Assembly (NCBI RefSeq): GCF_947331465.1 | Contig: NZ_CAMZOK010000003.1 | Coordinates: forward strand, 496,001-560,000 | Direction: 5' to 3' | Origin: Shimia sp. Alg240-R146 | Lineage (GTDB): Bacteria > Pseudomonadota > Alphaproteobacteria > Rhodobacterales > Rhodobacteraceae | DNA length: 64,000 bases | Part shown: piece after piece, positions 9,160-17,945 of the stretch | Layout of the letters: each line of letters opens with the position of its first letter | How positions within the stretch are numbered: position 1 is the first letter of the stretch | Made by a program: the position numbers and the translations under genes | The notes under the pieces: generated by a model | The model's database searches: none | Told to the model about the DNA's origin: nothing | What the model saw: the letters and a program-made list of their open reading frames with translations, nothing else

Positions 9160-10848
9160 ATGGCCCATGATGGACAGGACCCGACGATGACAAGCCCCGT
9201 AATTCTCCCCGATCTTTTGACTCTGACTGGCGCGGCAGTGGCCCCGGTCGAAGCGCTTTTGGCCACCGCAACTGCCCGCGTACGCGACACCGTGTCGACA
9301 GACGGCAAGGTTTCCGGCCAATTGATCGAAGAGAACCAAACAGCCGCTCACGGCCTGTCCTGGCTTGCGACTTACGCTCAGTCTCTCAAGCAAATGCAGG
9401 CGTGGGCCGAACGGCTGCAATCAGACGACAAGTTTGGCGAGATCGAGCAATTGATCCACCAGATCGCTTTTGGCGAATACCTCTGGCAGGTCTATGGCGG
9501 TATCCCGATGAGCCAAGGCGAAATCATCCGCTTGCAGGATCTCGGCCTGACGCAGGACGAATTGCGCGGCCTCATGCAGCCCGCAGTTATGACGCTATGC
9601 GATTCCGGCAATTCCCAGGCCGCCCGAATGCGTCTTGTTGAACTGATGCAGGAGCAATCCGCCAACATCATGTTCGGGGCATCCGGACTTGATGACGAGC
9701 TGGAAATGATCCGCGAACAGTTCCGCCGCTTTGCCGTTGACCGCGTGGAACCAAATGCACATGAGTGGCACCTGAAGGATGAGCTCATCCCGATGGAAAT
9801 CATTGAAGAGCTTGCGGAATTGGGCGTTTTCGGCCTGACCATTCCTGAGGAGTACGGCGGGTTCGGCCTGTCCAAGGCAAGCATGGTTGTGGTGTCCGAG
9901 GAACTGTCGCGTGGTTATATCGGCGTGGGCTCGCTTGGCACACGCTCCGAGATCGCAGCCGAGCTGATCCTCTGTGGCGGAACTGAAGAGCAGAAACAGC
10001 AGTGGCTGCCCAAAATCTCGAGTGCTGAGATCCTGCCAACCGCGGTATTTACCGAACCAAACACCGGCTCCGACCTCGGCTCGCTGCGCACCCGCGCAGT
10101 AAAGACCGAGGACGGCAATTGGGAGGTCACAGGCAACAAAACCTGGATCACGCATGCGGCGCGCACCCACGTCATGACGCTGTTGGCGCGCACAAATCCT
10201 GACACCTCGGATCACCGCGGTCTGTCAATGTTCCTCGCCGAAAAGACCCCTGGTTCCGACGAAAACCCTTTCCCGACCGAAGGCATGACCGGAGGCGAAA
10301 TCGAAGTCCTCGGCTATCGCGGCATGAAGGAATACGAGCTGGGATTTGACGGCTTCAAAGTCAAAGGTGAAAACCTTCTTGGCGGCGAAGAAGGCAAAGG
10401 TTTCAAACAGTTGATGGAAACCTTCGAATCCGCGCGCATTCAAACTGCAGCCCGCGCCATCGGCGTTGCACAATCCGCCATGGATGTTGGCATGCAGTAT
10501 GCGATCGACCGCAAACAGTTCGGAAAGTCGCTGATCAACTTCCCACGCGTGGCCAGCAAACTCGCGATGATGTGCGTGGAAATCATGGTGGCGCGTCAGC
10601 TGACATATTTCTCCGCTTGGGAGAAAGACCACGGCCACCGCTGTGATCTTGAGGCCGGTATGGCCAAGCTGTTGGGCGCCCGTGTGGCATGGGCGGCCGC
10701 GGACAATGCGTTGCAGATCCACGGTGGCAATGGCTTTGCGCTAGAATACTCCGTCAGCCGCATTCTATGCGATGCGCGTATCCTGAACATCTTTGAGGGT
10801 GCTGCGGAAATTCAGGCACAGGTGATCGCGCGGCGTTTGCTGAGCTGA
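9160..10848 (+). CDS. mcd: acyl-CoA dehydrogenase, probably (2S)-methylsuccinyl-CoA dehydrogenase
   Basis: A 562-residue FAD-dependent acyl-CoA dehydrogenase with an N-terminal extension of about 160 residues before the standard fold. The extension (AHGLSWLATYAQSLKQMQAW) and the segment GEYLWQVYGGIPMSQGEI resemble methylsuccinyl-CoA dehydrogenase of the ethylmalonyl-CoA pathway, which forms mesaconyl-CoA during acetate assimilation in Rhodobacteraceae. The catalytic Glu is in NIFEGAAEIQ near the C-terminus, and FTEPNTGSD is the FAD/substrate motif. ATG 9160 is preferred for AGAGGA upstream; ATG 9187 also has AGGA and would shorten it by nine residues. The family is certain; the exact substrate is inferred from the extension. 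Confidence 0.72.
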   Translation: MAHDGQDPTMTSPVILPDLLTLTGAAVAPVEALLATATARVRDTVSTDGKVSGQLIEENQTAAHGLSWLATYAQSLKQMQAWAERLQSDDKFGEIEQLIHQIAFGEYLWQVYGGIPMSQGEIIRLQDLGLTQDELRGLMQPAVMTLCDSGNSQAARMRLVELMQEQSANIMFGASGLDDELEMIREQFRRFAVDRVEPNAHEWHLKDELIPMEIIEELAELGVFGLTIPEEYGGFGLSKASMVVVSEELSRGYIGVGSLGTRSEIAAELILCGGTEEQKQQWLPKISSAEILPTAVFTEPNTGSDLGSLRTRAVKTEDGNWEVTGNKTWITHAARTHVMTLLARTNPDTSDHRGLSMFLAEKTPGSDENPFPTEGMTGGEIEVLGYRGMKEYELGFDGFKVKGENLLGGEEGKGFKQLMETFESARIQTAARAIGVAQSAMDVGMQYAIDRKQFGKSLINFPRVASKLAMMCVEIMVARQLTYFSAWEKDHGHRCDLEAGMAKLLGARVAWAAADNALQIHGGNGFALEYSVSRILCDARILNIFEGAAEIQAQVIARRLLS

Positions 10849-10867
10849 TCGACCCGAGATTTCCATC

Positions 10868-10907
10868 AAAAGCCCCGCGAAACCTTGGCGTTTCGCGGGG
10901 CTTTTTT
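10868..10907 (+). terminator. strong intrinsic terminator after the acyl-CoA dehydrogenase gene
   Basis: A perfect 15-bp stem (AAAGCCCCGCGAAAC and its complement) with loop CTTGGC ends in a run of T. It lies 20 bases after the stop codon. The A-run on the 5' side means it could also work in reverse for the gene at 10978-11370. Confidence 0.95.
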
Positions 10908-10977
10908 GTGGCCGCTGCATCCTGCAAGGCCGGTGTCTGTAAAACGTCAGTATTGCGACTGCAGAGCGTCTGTTTCG

Positions 10978-11370
10978 TTATCGCGCCACAACCAGTGCTA
11001 TGCTTGGGCCTCGCGCGCCGATTGCCGTCACGACCGAGATGGTCAGAAAGATTGTCCACTGCGGCATGATCCAAAGCGTACCAAGCAACGCCAGACCGTA
11101 ATAGACAAACAGCGCCGAAAACCCGACCTGCACGGCCACCATCACATATGCCAACGCGGGGTTTCTATGCGTGGCCAAATAGGCGCAGGCGATTGCAAAC
11201 ACCGCCAAGATCACTGTCACCGCGTGCCAAAGCACTGCCGCCACGCCGCGCACGCTCGGGGCCAGTTCGCTTTGCTGAATTACGTGGTGAATTTCAGGGC
11301 CACCCAAGAAGAGGTGCACAAAATTGGTCAGCACCAATAAGGCCGTCGCGGCCACCATCCAATAGTTCAT
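10978..11370 (-). CDS. small four-helix membrane protein controlled by the adjacent TetR regulator
   Basis: A 130-residue hydrophobic protein with four predicted membrane helices: residues about 3-22, 42-66, 75-95 and 103-122. I do not recognise a named family. It is divergently transcribed from a tetR-type gene 83 bases away, and a perfect palindrome (11381-11396) sits about ten bases before its start codon. It is therefore probably the regulator's target. Small membrane proteins paired with TetR regulators often take part in efflux or membrane stress, but nothing here proves that. Confidence 0.72.
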   Translation of the reverse strand: MNYWMVAATALLVLTNFVHLFLGGPEIHHVIQQSELAPSVRGVAAVLWHAVTVILAVFAIACAYLATHRNPALAYVMVAVQVGFSALFVYYGLALLGTLWIMPQWTIFLTISVVTAIGARGPSIALVVAR

Positions 11371-11380
11371 AAATCATCTC

Positions 11381-11396
11381 CATACGATTCCGTATG
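11381..11396. promoter_or_regulatory. TetR operator 1 (upstream of the membrane protein gene)
   Basis: CATACG-ATTC-CGTATG is a perfect inverted repeat with 6-bp arms. It lies ten bases before the start of the minus-strand membrane protein gene. Read on the other strand it shares ATACGGAA-x-CGTATG with operator 2. Centre-to-centre spacing to operator 2 is 49 bases. Confidence 0.75.
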
Positions 11397-11429
11397 GTGG
11401 GAGCGTGTGTCATAACGATTGCCAGAGTC

Positions 11430-11445
11430 AATACGGAAGCGTATG
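11430..11445. promoter_or_regulatory. TetR operator 2 (upstream of the regulator gene)
   Basis: AATACG-GAAG-CGTATG is an inverted repeat with one mismatch at the outermost position. It ends eight bases before the regulator start codon, so it covers the place of the ribosome binding site and probably mediates autorepression. It matches operator 1 in 14 of 16 positions when that site is read in reverse. Confidence 0.72.
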
Positions 11446-11453
11446 GTTTGGAC

Positions 11454-12005
11454 ATGAGCAAAAGATTGAACAAAGAAGATTGGCTGAAGGCGGGGTTTCG
11501 TGCCCTGACCGAAGCAGGGGTGGCGGCGTTAAAGGCCGAGCCAATGGCGCGGCGGCTGAACACCACCAAGGGATCGTTTTACTGGCATTTTGCAGATGTG
11601 CCTGCCTTTCACGACGCAATGCTGCACACTTGGGAGGCCCGCGCCTATGACGACATCGTTGCGCAGCTTGAGACCCACGAAACGTCGGTGTTGAAACTGC
11701 GCGCACTTGGGCAGATTGCCGTGTCTGGCGCGCCCGAGGAATACGGCGGCATGGCTTTAGAGCCTGCAATCCGCGCGTGGGGGCGCAGTGATGCGGCGGT
11801 GTCAGAGGCTGTGGCGCGGGTCGATGGGCTGCGGATGCAGTATTTGGCAAAGCTGATGCAGGACATCGGGCTGTCCAATCCGGAATTGGTGCGCATTCTG
11901 TATGCGTCTTTCATCGGGATGGAGGATTTGTCGTCGCGAGATGCGCTGGAAAACGGCGCTGCGATGGGCACGCTGGTGGATTTGATTTTGGCGCTTTATC
12001 AATAA
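11454..12005 (+). CDS. TetR family transcriptional regulator
   Basis: A 183-residue repressor. The N-terminal helix-turn-helix (residues about 5-50) carries the family pattern WLKAGFRALTEAGVAALK followed by LNTTKGSFYWHF. The C-terminal ligand domain is variable, as usual. ATG 11454 is chosen because the upstream ATG 11394 lies inside operator 1. There is no strong Shine-Dalgarno site, and the operator occupies that position. Two matching palindromes in the divergent intergenic region indicate control of itself and of the membrane protein gene at 10978. The inducer is unknown. The lipoprotein gene starts three bases after its stop. Confidence 0.9.
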   Translation: MSKRLNKEDWLKAGFRALTEAGVAALKAEPMARRLNTTKGSFYWHFADVPAFHDAMLHTWEARAYDDIVAQLETHETSVLKLRALGQIAVSGAPEEYGGMALEPAIRAWGRSDAAVSEAVARVDGLRMQYLAKLMQDIGLSNPELVRILYASFIGMEDLSSRDALENGAAMGTLVDLILALYQ

Positions 12006-12008
12006 GTC

Positions 12009-12416
12009 ATGAAATATCTTTTGCCTCTTGTTGGTCTGCTTGCTTTGGCGGGATGCGGACGTGATGAAACCCTGACCCAATATGGTGGGGACGCGTTTCC
12101 GTGGCGGCTGCTTATCCTAGACGGGAAACCAGTGAGTTTTCCCAATGAGATCACCTTTGGACCGCGCGGCAGCGTATCGGGGTTTGGGCCATGTTCGACT
12201 TATTCTGCGCGCCAGACAGCGCCCTACCCTTGGTTTGCGCTTGAGGATGTGCAGCTGCTCGAGGTCACGCAGGATTGTGCGTTTCAGGCGCAAGAGGCTG
12301 CGTATTTTGCAGCGCTCAGCGAGATGAGTCTGTCAGAGGTTTCTGGCAACAAGCTGGTGCTCAGCGATGATACAGGCCGCGAGATGGTCTTTACGGGCGT
12401 GTCATACGCGCGGTGA
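12009..12416 (+). CDS. META domain lipoprotein
   Basis: A 135-residue lipoprotein. The signal peptide ends in the lipobox LAGC (lipidated Cys16). The rest resembles the META/HslJ domain: a [11 protein letters not shown] start, an [20 protein letters not shown] core, and a C-terminal [10 protein letters not shown] strand. HslJ-type proteins are linked to heat or novobiocin stress in Escherichia coli; the biochemical role is unknown. It starts three bases after the tetR-type gene, so the two are probably cotranscribed. Its last 26 bases overlap recO on the opposite strand. Confidence 0.78.
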   Translation: MKYLLPLVGLLALAGCGRDETLTQYGGDAFPWRLLILDGKPVSFPNEITFGPRGSVSGFGPCSTYSARQTAPYPWFALEDVQLLEVTQDCAFQAQEAAYFAALSEMSLSEVSGNKLVLSDDTGREMVFTGVSYAR

Positions 12417-13122
12417 ACAGGTCAACAAACCGACCACGGGCCTCGGGCAGCGGGCGGTGACCCAATTCTGGTGCGAGCTTTTCAGACAGGAAATAGCCAG
12501 TGGTCCGGAAGGCTTGAGCGATCTCTGCATCAGGCGCGTCGCCCTTGCCAAGCATAACCTGCGGCAGAGGCAACAGACGATCCACCCACTCCCCCGCACC
12601 CTCTACTGAAACCGCCCGACCGGACTTCGGCGACACATAGTTCAGGTGCTGGTTGGTACCTTTCACCGCGCAAGCCGAGAGGTCAAAGCCAAACCCCAAC
12701 TCTTCCAGCAAGGCCATCTCCCACCGCAGATAGGCCAAAGGCCAAAGGTCGTTCTGCCCCAACAGATCCAAAAGTTGTTCGGATCGGTGGTAAAAATCGG
12801 GATGCGGTTCCCGTTCCGGCAAACAAAACGCCAAGAGTGCTGTCACGGCGTTGAGACCGGCCAGCGCCAAGCGATCCCCCAGAACCGTGGCACGGCTGCG
12901 GACAGGTTCCACCGTAAAGCTGCCAATGTGATCTTCGAGCCGCGCCCGCCAGCTGAGATCAAGCTGACCACCGGGTTGCAAAATAGGGGTCATTTTACGG
13001 CTGACCCCACCGCGCACGATACCCGCGTGCCGGCCGTGTTCCGGTGTAAAGACCTCAAGAATGACCGAGGTCTCGCCGTGTTTTCGGGTGGAGAGCACAA
13101 AGCCCTGATCGCGCCAGTCCAT
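12391..13122 (-). CDS. recO: DNA repair protein RecO
   Basis: A 243-residue recombination mediator of the RecFOR pathway, which loads RecA on SSB-coated gaps. The N-terminal OB-fold begins [17 protein letters not shown] and contains [15 protein letters not shown], close to alphaproteobacterial RecO. ATG 13122 is chosen because AAAGGA lies seven bases upstream and the N-terminus then fits the family; an upstream ATG at 13146 would add eight atypical residues. It is the last gene of the housekeeping block and overlaps the convergent META lipoprotein gene by 26 bases. Confidence 0.93.
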   Translation of the reverse strand: MDWRDQGFVLSTRKHGETSVILEVFTPEHGRHAGIVRGGVSRKMTPILQPGGQLDLSWRARLEDHIGSFTVEPVRSRATVLGDRLALAGLNAVTALLAFCLPEREPHPDFYHRSEQLLDLLGQNDLWPLAYLRWEMALLEELGFGFDLSACAVKGTNQHLNYVSPKSGRAVSVEGAGEWVDRLLPLPQVMLGKGDAPDAEIAQAFRTTGYFLSEKLAPELGHRPLPEARGRFVDLFTARMTRP

Positions 13123-13207
13123 AGCCAAATCCTTTGCGCCATCCAAAACCGGTTGAGATGATTTTTCTAGAAAAATCGACCTGCACGATCCGCCTCAGTG
13201 GAGACTA

Positions 13208-13537
13208 TCACTCGGAAAGACCGGGCTCGTCCAGCAAATGCCGCCCTTGCCGGTCTTCGACTTCGATCACCCAAGCATCGGTGTCAAATCCGCGTTGGCG
13301 TGCGAGCGCCGCGTCCACATCGGCCTCAGCGCCCTCAGATAGCACCACCCAACGCCGCTCACCGCTCATCAAATCAAACGAACGTTCAAACACTTTGGCC
13401 TGACCGTCTAGCGTGTTGAGTTTCACCAGCACCGCACCAGCGGTGTCATCGCCATGCGCGACGACAAAGGCTGGGATGTCCATCAGACGAAGCCGCGCCA
13501 GATAGGCTTGCACCCAAAACTCCGCGGTCAGGCGCAT
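13208..13537 (-). CDS. DUF1491 family protein
   Basis: A 109-residue protein of the alphaproteobacterial DUF1491 family. It is recognised by the N-terminal MRLTAEFWVQAYLARL and the central VVLSEGAEADVDAALARQRGFD. No catalytic motif or membrane segment is evident and the role is unknown. It begins two bases after the era stop codon, so it is translated from the same message, and recO follows 85 bases later. The position between era and recO suggests a link to RNA or DNA housekeeping, but this is only context. Confidence 0.85.
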   Translation of the reverse strand: MRLTAEFWVQAYLARLRLMDIPAFVVAHGDDTAGAVLVKLNTLDGQAKVFERSFDLMSGERRWVVLSEGAEADVDAALARQRGFDTDAWVIEVEDRQGRHLLDEPGLSE

Positions 13538-13539
13538 CC

Positions 13540-14448
13540 TCAGGCGTTGCCGTCTTTGAAGTCGAGACCCATCTCGGAATAACGCTCTTTTTCTTCTAGC
13601 CAGTTTGGACGCACTTTGACCTGCAAGAACAGGTGGATACGGCGCCCCATGAATTCTTCGAGTTCTTCGCGGGCGGCTTTGGACACGGCTTTGATGGTCT
13701 CGCCCTTGTTGCCCAGAACGATACCTTTGTGACCATCGCGCATGACGTAAATTATCTGGTCCACTCGGGCGGAGCCGTCTTTGCGTTCTTCCCAACTCTC
13801 AGTTTCCACCGTCATCTGATAAGGCAGTTCCTGATGCAGGCGCAGAGTCAGCTTTTCGCGGGTGATTTCGGCGGCAATCATGCGCATCGGCAGATCGGCA
13901 ATCTGGTCTTCGGGGTAGAGCCACGGACCTTCTGGAACCTCTCCCGCCAGCCAGGTTTTAAGATGCTCGCAACCGTGGCCCTTTTCAGCAGAGATCATGA
14001 AGGTCTCAACAAAGTCGTAGCGGTCGTTGAGGTTCTTGGACAACGCCAGCAGCACTTCGGATTTAACGCGGTCAATTTTGTTGATCGCCAGCGCCACCTT
14101 GCGGCCTTTGCCAATTTCCTGAAGCCCATCAAGAATGGCTTCCACACCTTTGGTCACGCCGCGATGTGCCTCGATCATCAGCACGATCACATCAGCATCC
14201 GCAGCCCCGCCCCAAGCGGCGGCGACCATGGCGCGGTCCAATCGACGACGCGGGCGGAACAAGCCGGGTGTGTCAACAAAAACAAGCTGGCTGTCACCTT
14301 GCAACGCCACGCCACGGATACGGGCACGCGTGGTTTGCACCTTGTGGGTCACGATCGACACTTTGGCGCCCACCATCTGATTGGTGAGCGTGGATTTGCC
14401 CGCATTGGGCTCTCCGATCAGGGCGACGAATCCGGCGCGTTTGGTCAT
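13540..14448 (-). CDS. era: GTPase Era
   Basis: A 302-residue ribosome-assembly GTPase that binds 16S rRNA. G1 is GEPNAGKST at residues 12-20. The switch region has TTRARIRGV, G3 is DTPGLF and G4 is NKID. The C-terminal KH domain includes KGIVLGNKGETIK. Length is normal. In most relatives era follows rnc directly, but here a dioxygenase-like gene lies between them and 94 bases separate it from era. Confidence 0.97.
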   Translation of the reverse strand: MTKRAGFVALIGEPNAGKSTLTNQMVGAKVSIVTHKVQTTRARIRGVALQGDSQLVFVDTPGLFRPRRRLDRAMVAAAWGGAADADVIVLMIEAHRGVTKGVEAILDGLQEIGKGRKVALAINKIDRVKSEVLLALSKNLNDRYDFVETFMISAEKGHGCEHLKTWLAGEVPEGPWLYPEDQIADLPMRMIAAEITREKLTLRLHQELPYQMTVETESWEERKDGSARVDQIIYVMRDGHKGIVLGNKGETIKAVSKAAREELEEFMGRRIHLFLQVKVRPNWLEEKERYSEMGLDFKDGNA

Positions 14449-14542
14449 TGGGCTTGGCCTTTGATTGGTTAAGGCGCGTCTGTAGCTTACTTTGGCAGCA
14501 GGGGCTAGGGGAAGGTTGTTTCCCCATGCAGAGCTTGGCCGC

Positions 14543-15208
14543 CTATTGCGCCCACTTTAATGGATCGGGCAGATCAATAGCGGCATAGTCGATCCGCAGC
14601 ACCCGTCTTTGCTGTGGGGATGTGGTCGGGCGCGAACGATGCAGCGTCATTATCGAGAGCAAAAGAGCGTCACCGGCTGAACCTTGAGTGACTTCAGTGT
14701 CAAATCGCTGCGCTTGACTGTCTGCCTCCGACGCAGGGATCGCCCCGACCTTGTGGCTTTCTAAAGCAATCTCCATCGCGCCTGTCTTGTCGGTGTTGTC
14801 GTCTAGATGCAGGCGCACAAAGAGCATATTTTCCAACACGTCCAATGGAGGTTCGCAATGCCAGACCCCGCGCTTGCAGGACCAATTGACATATCCCGGC
14901 GCCATATCGCGATCTTGCACCGCAATGATCCGATCTTGGTGCCAGGGCACTCCCCAGTTGCTGTCCTGTGTTTTGTTAAACCCCACCACACGCACTGGCT
15001 TCATAGCGGGGAAAAGGGCTGAGACCTGACCGTGAAATCCGGTGTGCGCCAAGCACTGTGCCAATGGGTCAGTCGGCGATATTCTTTTACCCGCGCCAAA
15101 CTCGCTTCTCCAATTGGCCCGAAGATCCATGAGATTTTGATCCGATAACACGTCGCGCAGCCACAGACGGCCGTCGGTCTCAAAGGTGTCGATATCTGAG
15201 CACGTCAA
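14543..15208 (-). CDS. phytanoyl-CoA dioxygenase (PhyH) family protein inserted between rnc and era
   Basis: A 221-residue Fe(II)/2-oxoglutarate-dependent oxygenase-like protein. The metal-binding His-x-Asp is in PWHQDR. A distal LHRSRP supplies the second His, and RRVLRIDY the 2-oxoglutarate-binding Arg. The N-terminal [14 protein letters not shown] is family-typical. There is no ATG in that region, so translation appears to begin at TTG 15208, whose bases overlap the rnc stop (TTGA); this implies translational coupling. The substrate is unknown. Its position within a conserved ribosome and secretion gene block is unusual. Confidence 0.78.
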   Translation of the reverse strand: MTCSDIDTFETDGRLWLRDVLSDQNLMDLRANWRSEFGAGKRISPTDPLAQCLAHTGFHGQVSALFPAMKPVRVVGFNKTQDSNWGVPWHQDRIIAVQDRDMAPGYVNWSCKRGVWHCEPPLDVLENMLFVRLHLDDNTDKTGAMEIALESHKVGAIPASEADSQAQRFDTEVTQGSAGDALLLSIMTLHRSRPTTSPQQRRVLRIDYAAIDLPDPLKWAQ

Positions 15209-15888
15209 GACGTGGTCACATTGTCCAACAAGGCCTTGGCCGCGGCCTGTTCGGCTTTGCGTTTGGAATTGTCCGTCGCCTCGGCCTTTAGGCCGTTTTC
15301 AAGTGTCACCGCGATGGTGAACACCGGCGCATGATCCGGACCGGATCGCGAAACCAAATCGTAATTCGGCGGCGGCAACTTGCGGGCCTGCGCCCATTCC
15401 TGCAATGACGTCTTAGGGTCGCGCGCGTCGGCCTCGACACTCTGAACCCGATTGCCCCAAAGGCGCAAAATCATCGCGCGGGCCGCGTCAAAACCCGCGT
15501 CGCGATAAACGGCGGCAATCACCGCCTCCATCGCATCACCAAGCAAGGCTTGTTTGCGGCGGCCGCCGCTCATCATTTCGGACCGTCCAAGTTTCAAAGC
15601 CGCGCCAATATCGATTTCGCGTGCCACATCGGCGCAGGTTTCTTTGCGCACCAATGCGTTGAACCGTGGTGCAAGTTGGCCTTCGGCGGCTGATTTGTCG
15701 TGTTCCAGCAAGGCCTCGGACATCACCAGACCCAACACCCGATCCCCGAGGAATTCGAGCCGTTGGTTATCTTGTCGGGTGGGCGAAGACATCGACGAAT
15801 GCGTCACTGCGCGCACGAGCAGGTCGGGGCGTTCAAAAGTGTGCCCCAACCGCGCCTCAAGCGCTTTCAGTTCCGCAGCCAGCTTCAC
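15205..15888 (-). CDS. rnc: ribonuclease III
   Basis: A 227-residue double-strand-specific endoribonuclease for rRNA and mRNA processing. The signature [13 protein letters not shown] is intact with its metal-binding acidic residues, and [12 protein letters not shown] carries the second acidic pair. The C-terminal dsRNA-binding domain (residues about 155-225) ends [13 protein letters not shown]. The start codon is GTG and overlaps the lepB stop in GTGA (15885-15888). Its own stop overlaps the TTG start of the next gene. Confidence 0.97.
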   Translation of the reverse strand: MKLAAELKALEARLGHTFERPDLLVRAVTHSSMSSPTRQDNQRLEFLGDRVLGLVMSEALLEHDKSAAEGQLAPRFNALVRKETCADVAREIDIGAALKLGRSEMMSGGRRKQALLGDAMEAVIAAVYRDAGFDAARAMILRLWGNRVQSVEADARDPKTSLQEWAQARKLPPPNYDLVSRSGPDHAPVFTIAVTLENGLKAEATDNSKRKAEQAAAKALLDNVTTS

Positions 15889-16721
15889 TCTACCGCCTTA
15901 AAGAAGCGGTCCCCCCGCCACGTCCAGAAATAGAACATGGATCGACCAGCAGAAGAGAACATGATCCGGTCCGCACGACCAATCAGGTTTTCATAGGGCA
16001 CAAATCCAACCCCACGCCGGTTCTGGCCAACGCGACTGTCGACCGAGTTGTCGCGATTGTCGCCCATGAAGAAGAAGTGGCCTTCGGGAACGGAGTAGAC
16101 ACCGGTGTTGTCGACAGCCGTTGTGCCAATGTTGAGCACACCATAGCTTTTGCCGTTGGGCAGCGTTTCAATCTTGCGAGATTTCACACAGATGCCACCA
16201 AGGCCAACCGGATCGTTTTCGCAAGACGGCGGTCGACGTTCCGGTCCCTGAAGCTCCTTGGGTTCTTCAAATACGCCATCCGGCATTTGCTGGACCGGCA
16301 CGCCGTTAATGTAGGGCACACTGGCTTTGATCTGCACCTTGTCGCCCGGCAAACCAATCAGCCGTTTGATATAATCCTGCCCAGTGACGGGGTGGCGGAA
16401 CACCACCACATCCCCGCGTTCGGGCTCGCCGCCCCAGAAGCGTTTGTTGTCGCGATCCAGCCAGCCGCAGATATCCTTGGCATCGATGTTCACGCCAAAC
16501 CGCTGCATTCGGATCGACGGACAAGACGCGTAGGAGTAGCCGTAGGTCATCTTGTTCACAAAAAGGAAGTCGCCGATCAGCAGCGTGTCCTTCATGGATC
16601 CTGACGGAATCCAGAATGGCTGAAAGAACAGGGTGCGGAACACGCCCGCAATCAAAAGCGCATAGACAATGGTTTTGATGGTTTCAACGATACCGCTGTC
16701 TTGTTTGGCTTTGTCGGCCAT
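15885..16721 (-). CDS. lepB: signal peptidase I
   Basis: A 278-residue inner-membrane serine protease that removes signal peptides from exported proteins. One N-terminal membrane segment (residues about 17-36) precedes the catalytic Ser42 in [14 protein letters not shown]. The general base is Lys119 in [12 protein letters not shown], and [11 protein letters not shown] is the conserved box near the C-terminus. The periplasmic domain holds an insert with several Cys residues, as in related alphaproteobacteria. It is coupled to rnc by a 4-base overlap; acpS ends 56 bases upstream. Confidence 0.97.
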   Translation of the reverse strand: MADKAKQDSGIVETIKTIVYALLIAGVFRTLFFQPFWIPSGSMKDTLLIGDFLFVNKMTYGYSYASCPSIRMQRFGVNIDAKDICGWLDRDNKRFWGGEPERGDVVVFRHPVTGQDYIKRLIGLPGDKVQIKASVPYINGVPVQQMPDGVFEEPKELQGPERRPPSCENDPVGLGGICVKSRKIETLPNGKSYGVLNIGTTAVDNTGVYSVPEGHFFFMGDNRDNSVDSRVGQNRRGVGFVPYENLIGRADRIMFSSAGRSMFYFWTWRGDRFFKAVE

Positions 16722-16777
16722 GGGTCTGGTCTCTCCGGATTGGGTCGGGGGTTACATGCGGGCGCAGGCGGGGCCTG

Positions 16778-17191
16778 TCAACCCGGCTTGGATGCAATGG
16801 GGCGGGCTTCGATCACCACAAAGGCCTGCGCCCATGGGTGGTCGTCGGTCAAAGTCACGTGGATGATGGCCTCATGGCCTTCTGGTGTCATCTCCTTGAG
16901 GCGTTCCGCCGCCCATCCGGTGACATGCATGATCGGCTGGCCGGTGCGCAGATTGCTAACCGCCATGTCCTTCCAACTGATGCCCATGCGAAGGCCCGTG
17001 CCCAATGCCTTGGAGCAGGCTTCTTTAGCCGCCCAGCGTTTGGCGTAGGTGCCCGGCGTGTCGAGGCGGCGTTCAGCCTTGGCCTGCTCCACCTCGGTGA
17101 ACACACGGTTGCGAAAGCGGTCACCAAATCGCTCAAGCGTCCCTGCGATGCGGTCAATATTCGCGAGATCCGTGCCGACGCCCAAAATCAT
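16778..17191 (-). CDS. acpS: holo-[acyl-carrier-protein] synthase
   Basis: A 137-residue phosphopantetheinyl transferase that activates acyl carrier protein with CoA. Diagnostic motifs are [12 protein letters not shown] near the N-terminus, with its Mg-binding Asp, and [16 protein letters not shown] in the centre. ATG 17191 is chosen because the protein then starts MILGVGTDL like other AcpS, and it overlaps the preceding Dabb gene stop by 4 bases. It lies between pdxJ and lepB as in other alphaproteobacteria. Confidence 0.96.
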   Translation of the reverse strand: MILGVGTDLANIDRIAGTLERFGDRFRNRVFTEVEQAKAERRLDTPGTYAKRWAAKEACSKALGTGLRMGISWKDMAVSNLRTGQPIMHVTGWAAERLKEMTPEGHEAIIHVTLTDDHPWAQAFVVIEARPIASKPG

Positions 17192-17499
17192 GTCGCGATC
17201 TCCAGATCGTACACCATGATGCCCTTGGCGCCTCCTTCGCACATCGCCACCAGCCGCGCGCCCAGCGCCTTGTGATCGGGGTGCTCGGCATAGGTCGCCA
17301 GCGTTTCGGCGTCCTTTGCGTCAAACATAAATCCATAAGGATAGTCCGGCGATTTCTGTTCAAAATCTCGATTAGGGCCAGATACGAAGTTGTCACAGCC
17401 CTCCAGTTGATCAACCAGATCCGCCAGCTTGCCCATCACCACTTCAAGCGGGGCTTGCACATGCGGGCGCAGGTTGAGCATCACAACGTGTCGGATCAT
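17188..17499 (-). CDS. Dabb (stress-responsive alpha-beta barrel) family protein
   Basis: A 103-residue protein with the dimeric alpha-beta barrel fold signature: [12 protein letters not shown] at the N-terminus, [30 protein letters not shown] in the middle and a terminal IMVYDLEI strand. Members are small cytoplasmic proteins of mostly unknown function. It overlaps both neighbours by 4 bases, so it is read from the pdxJ-acpS transcript. Confidence 0.83.
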   Translation of the reverse strand: MIRHVVMLNLRPHVQAPLEVVMGKLADLVDQLEGCDNFVSGPNRDFEQKSPDYPYGFMFDAKDAETLATYAEHPDHKALGARLVAMCEGGAKGIMVYDLEIAT

Positions 17500-17945
17500 G
17501 CGCCGCTGGCCTTCTTAGCTTGCACGCGCAGCACGTTTCTGACGCCTATCCACAGGAAGCACACGTTGCTGAAATAGATCGCGACAACCATAATGGCCGT
17601 GATGATCGCCAGTCCCGGCGCGCCAATGCCCGCCACATGAGAGAGCATGTTGACGCCGGTCATCACTGCCAGCCCGCCAATGACCGCCGTAGCCACAATC
17701 AGATGCAACACCACAGCAATCACGGTGGCAGGCACACCTAAACGCCAATAGGTCCCGACAGGCAAAGGTGCGCCCGTGTCACGTGCAATGGCCTGTCCTG
17801 TTACGAGGGCCCCGACTGCTGGTGACAGCCACGTGTTCATGCCAGGGGGCACGCCAATGCGAAAATAGCTTAACGCAAATCCTGCAATCGCCAGCCCCAC
17901 AAGTGTCAGCACAAAAGCAACGGCATATCGGCGAGGATTGATCAT
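17496..17945 (-). CDS. small four-helix membrane protein, function unknown
   Basis: A 149-residue hydrophobic protein with four predicted membrane helices: residues about 8-28, 70-92, 96-118 and 120-138. A basic C-terminal tail follows. The layout recalls the ABZJ_00895 family of small membrane proteins, but I cannot confirm that by eye. It overlaps pdxJ and the Dabb gene by 4 bases each, so it is part of the same polycistron. Confidence 0.7.
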   Translation of the reverse strand: MINPRRYAVAFVLTLVGLAIAGFALSYFRIGVPPGMNTWLSPAVGALVTGQAIARDTGAPLPVGTYWRLGVPATVIAVVLHLIVATAVIGGLAVMTGVNMLSHVAGIGAPGLAIITAIMVVAIYFSNVCFLWIGVRNVLRVQAKKASGA

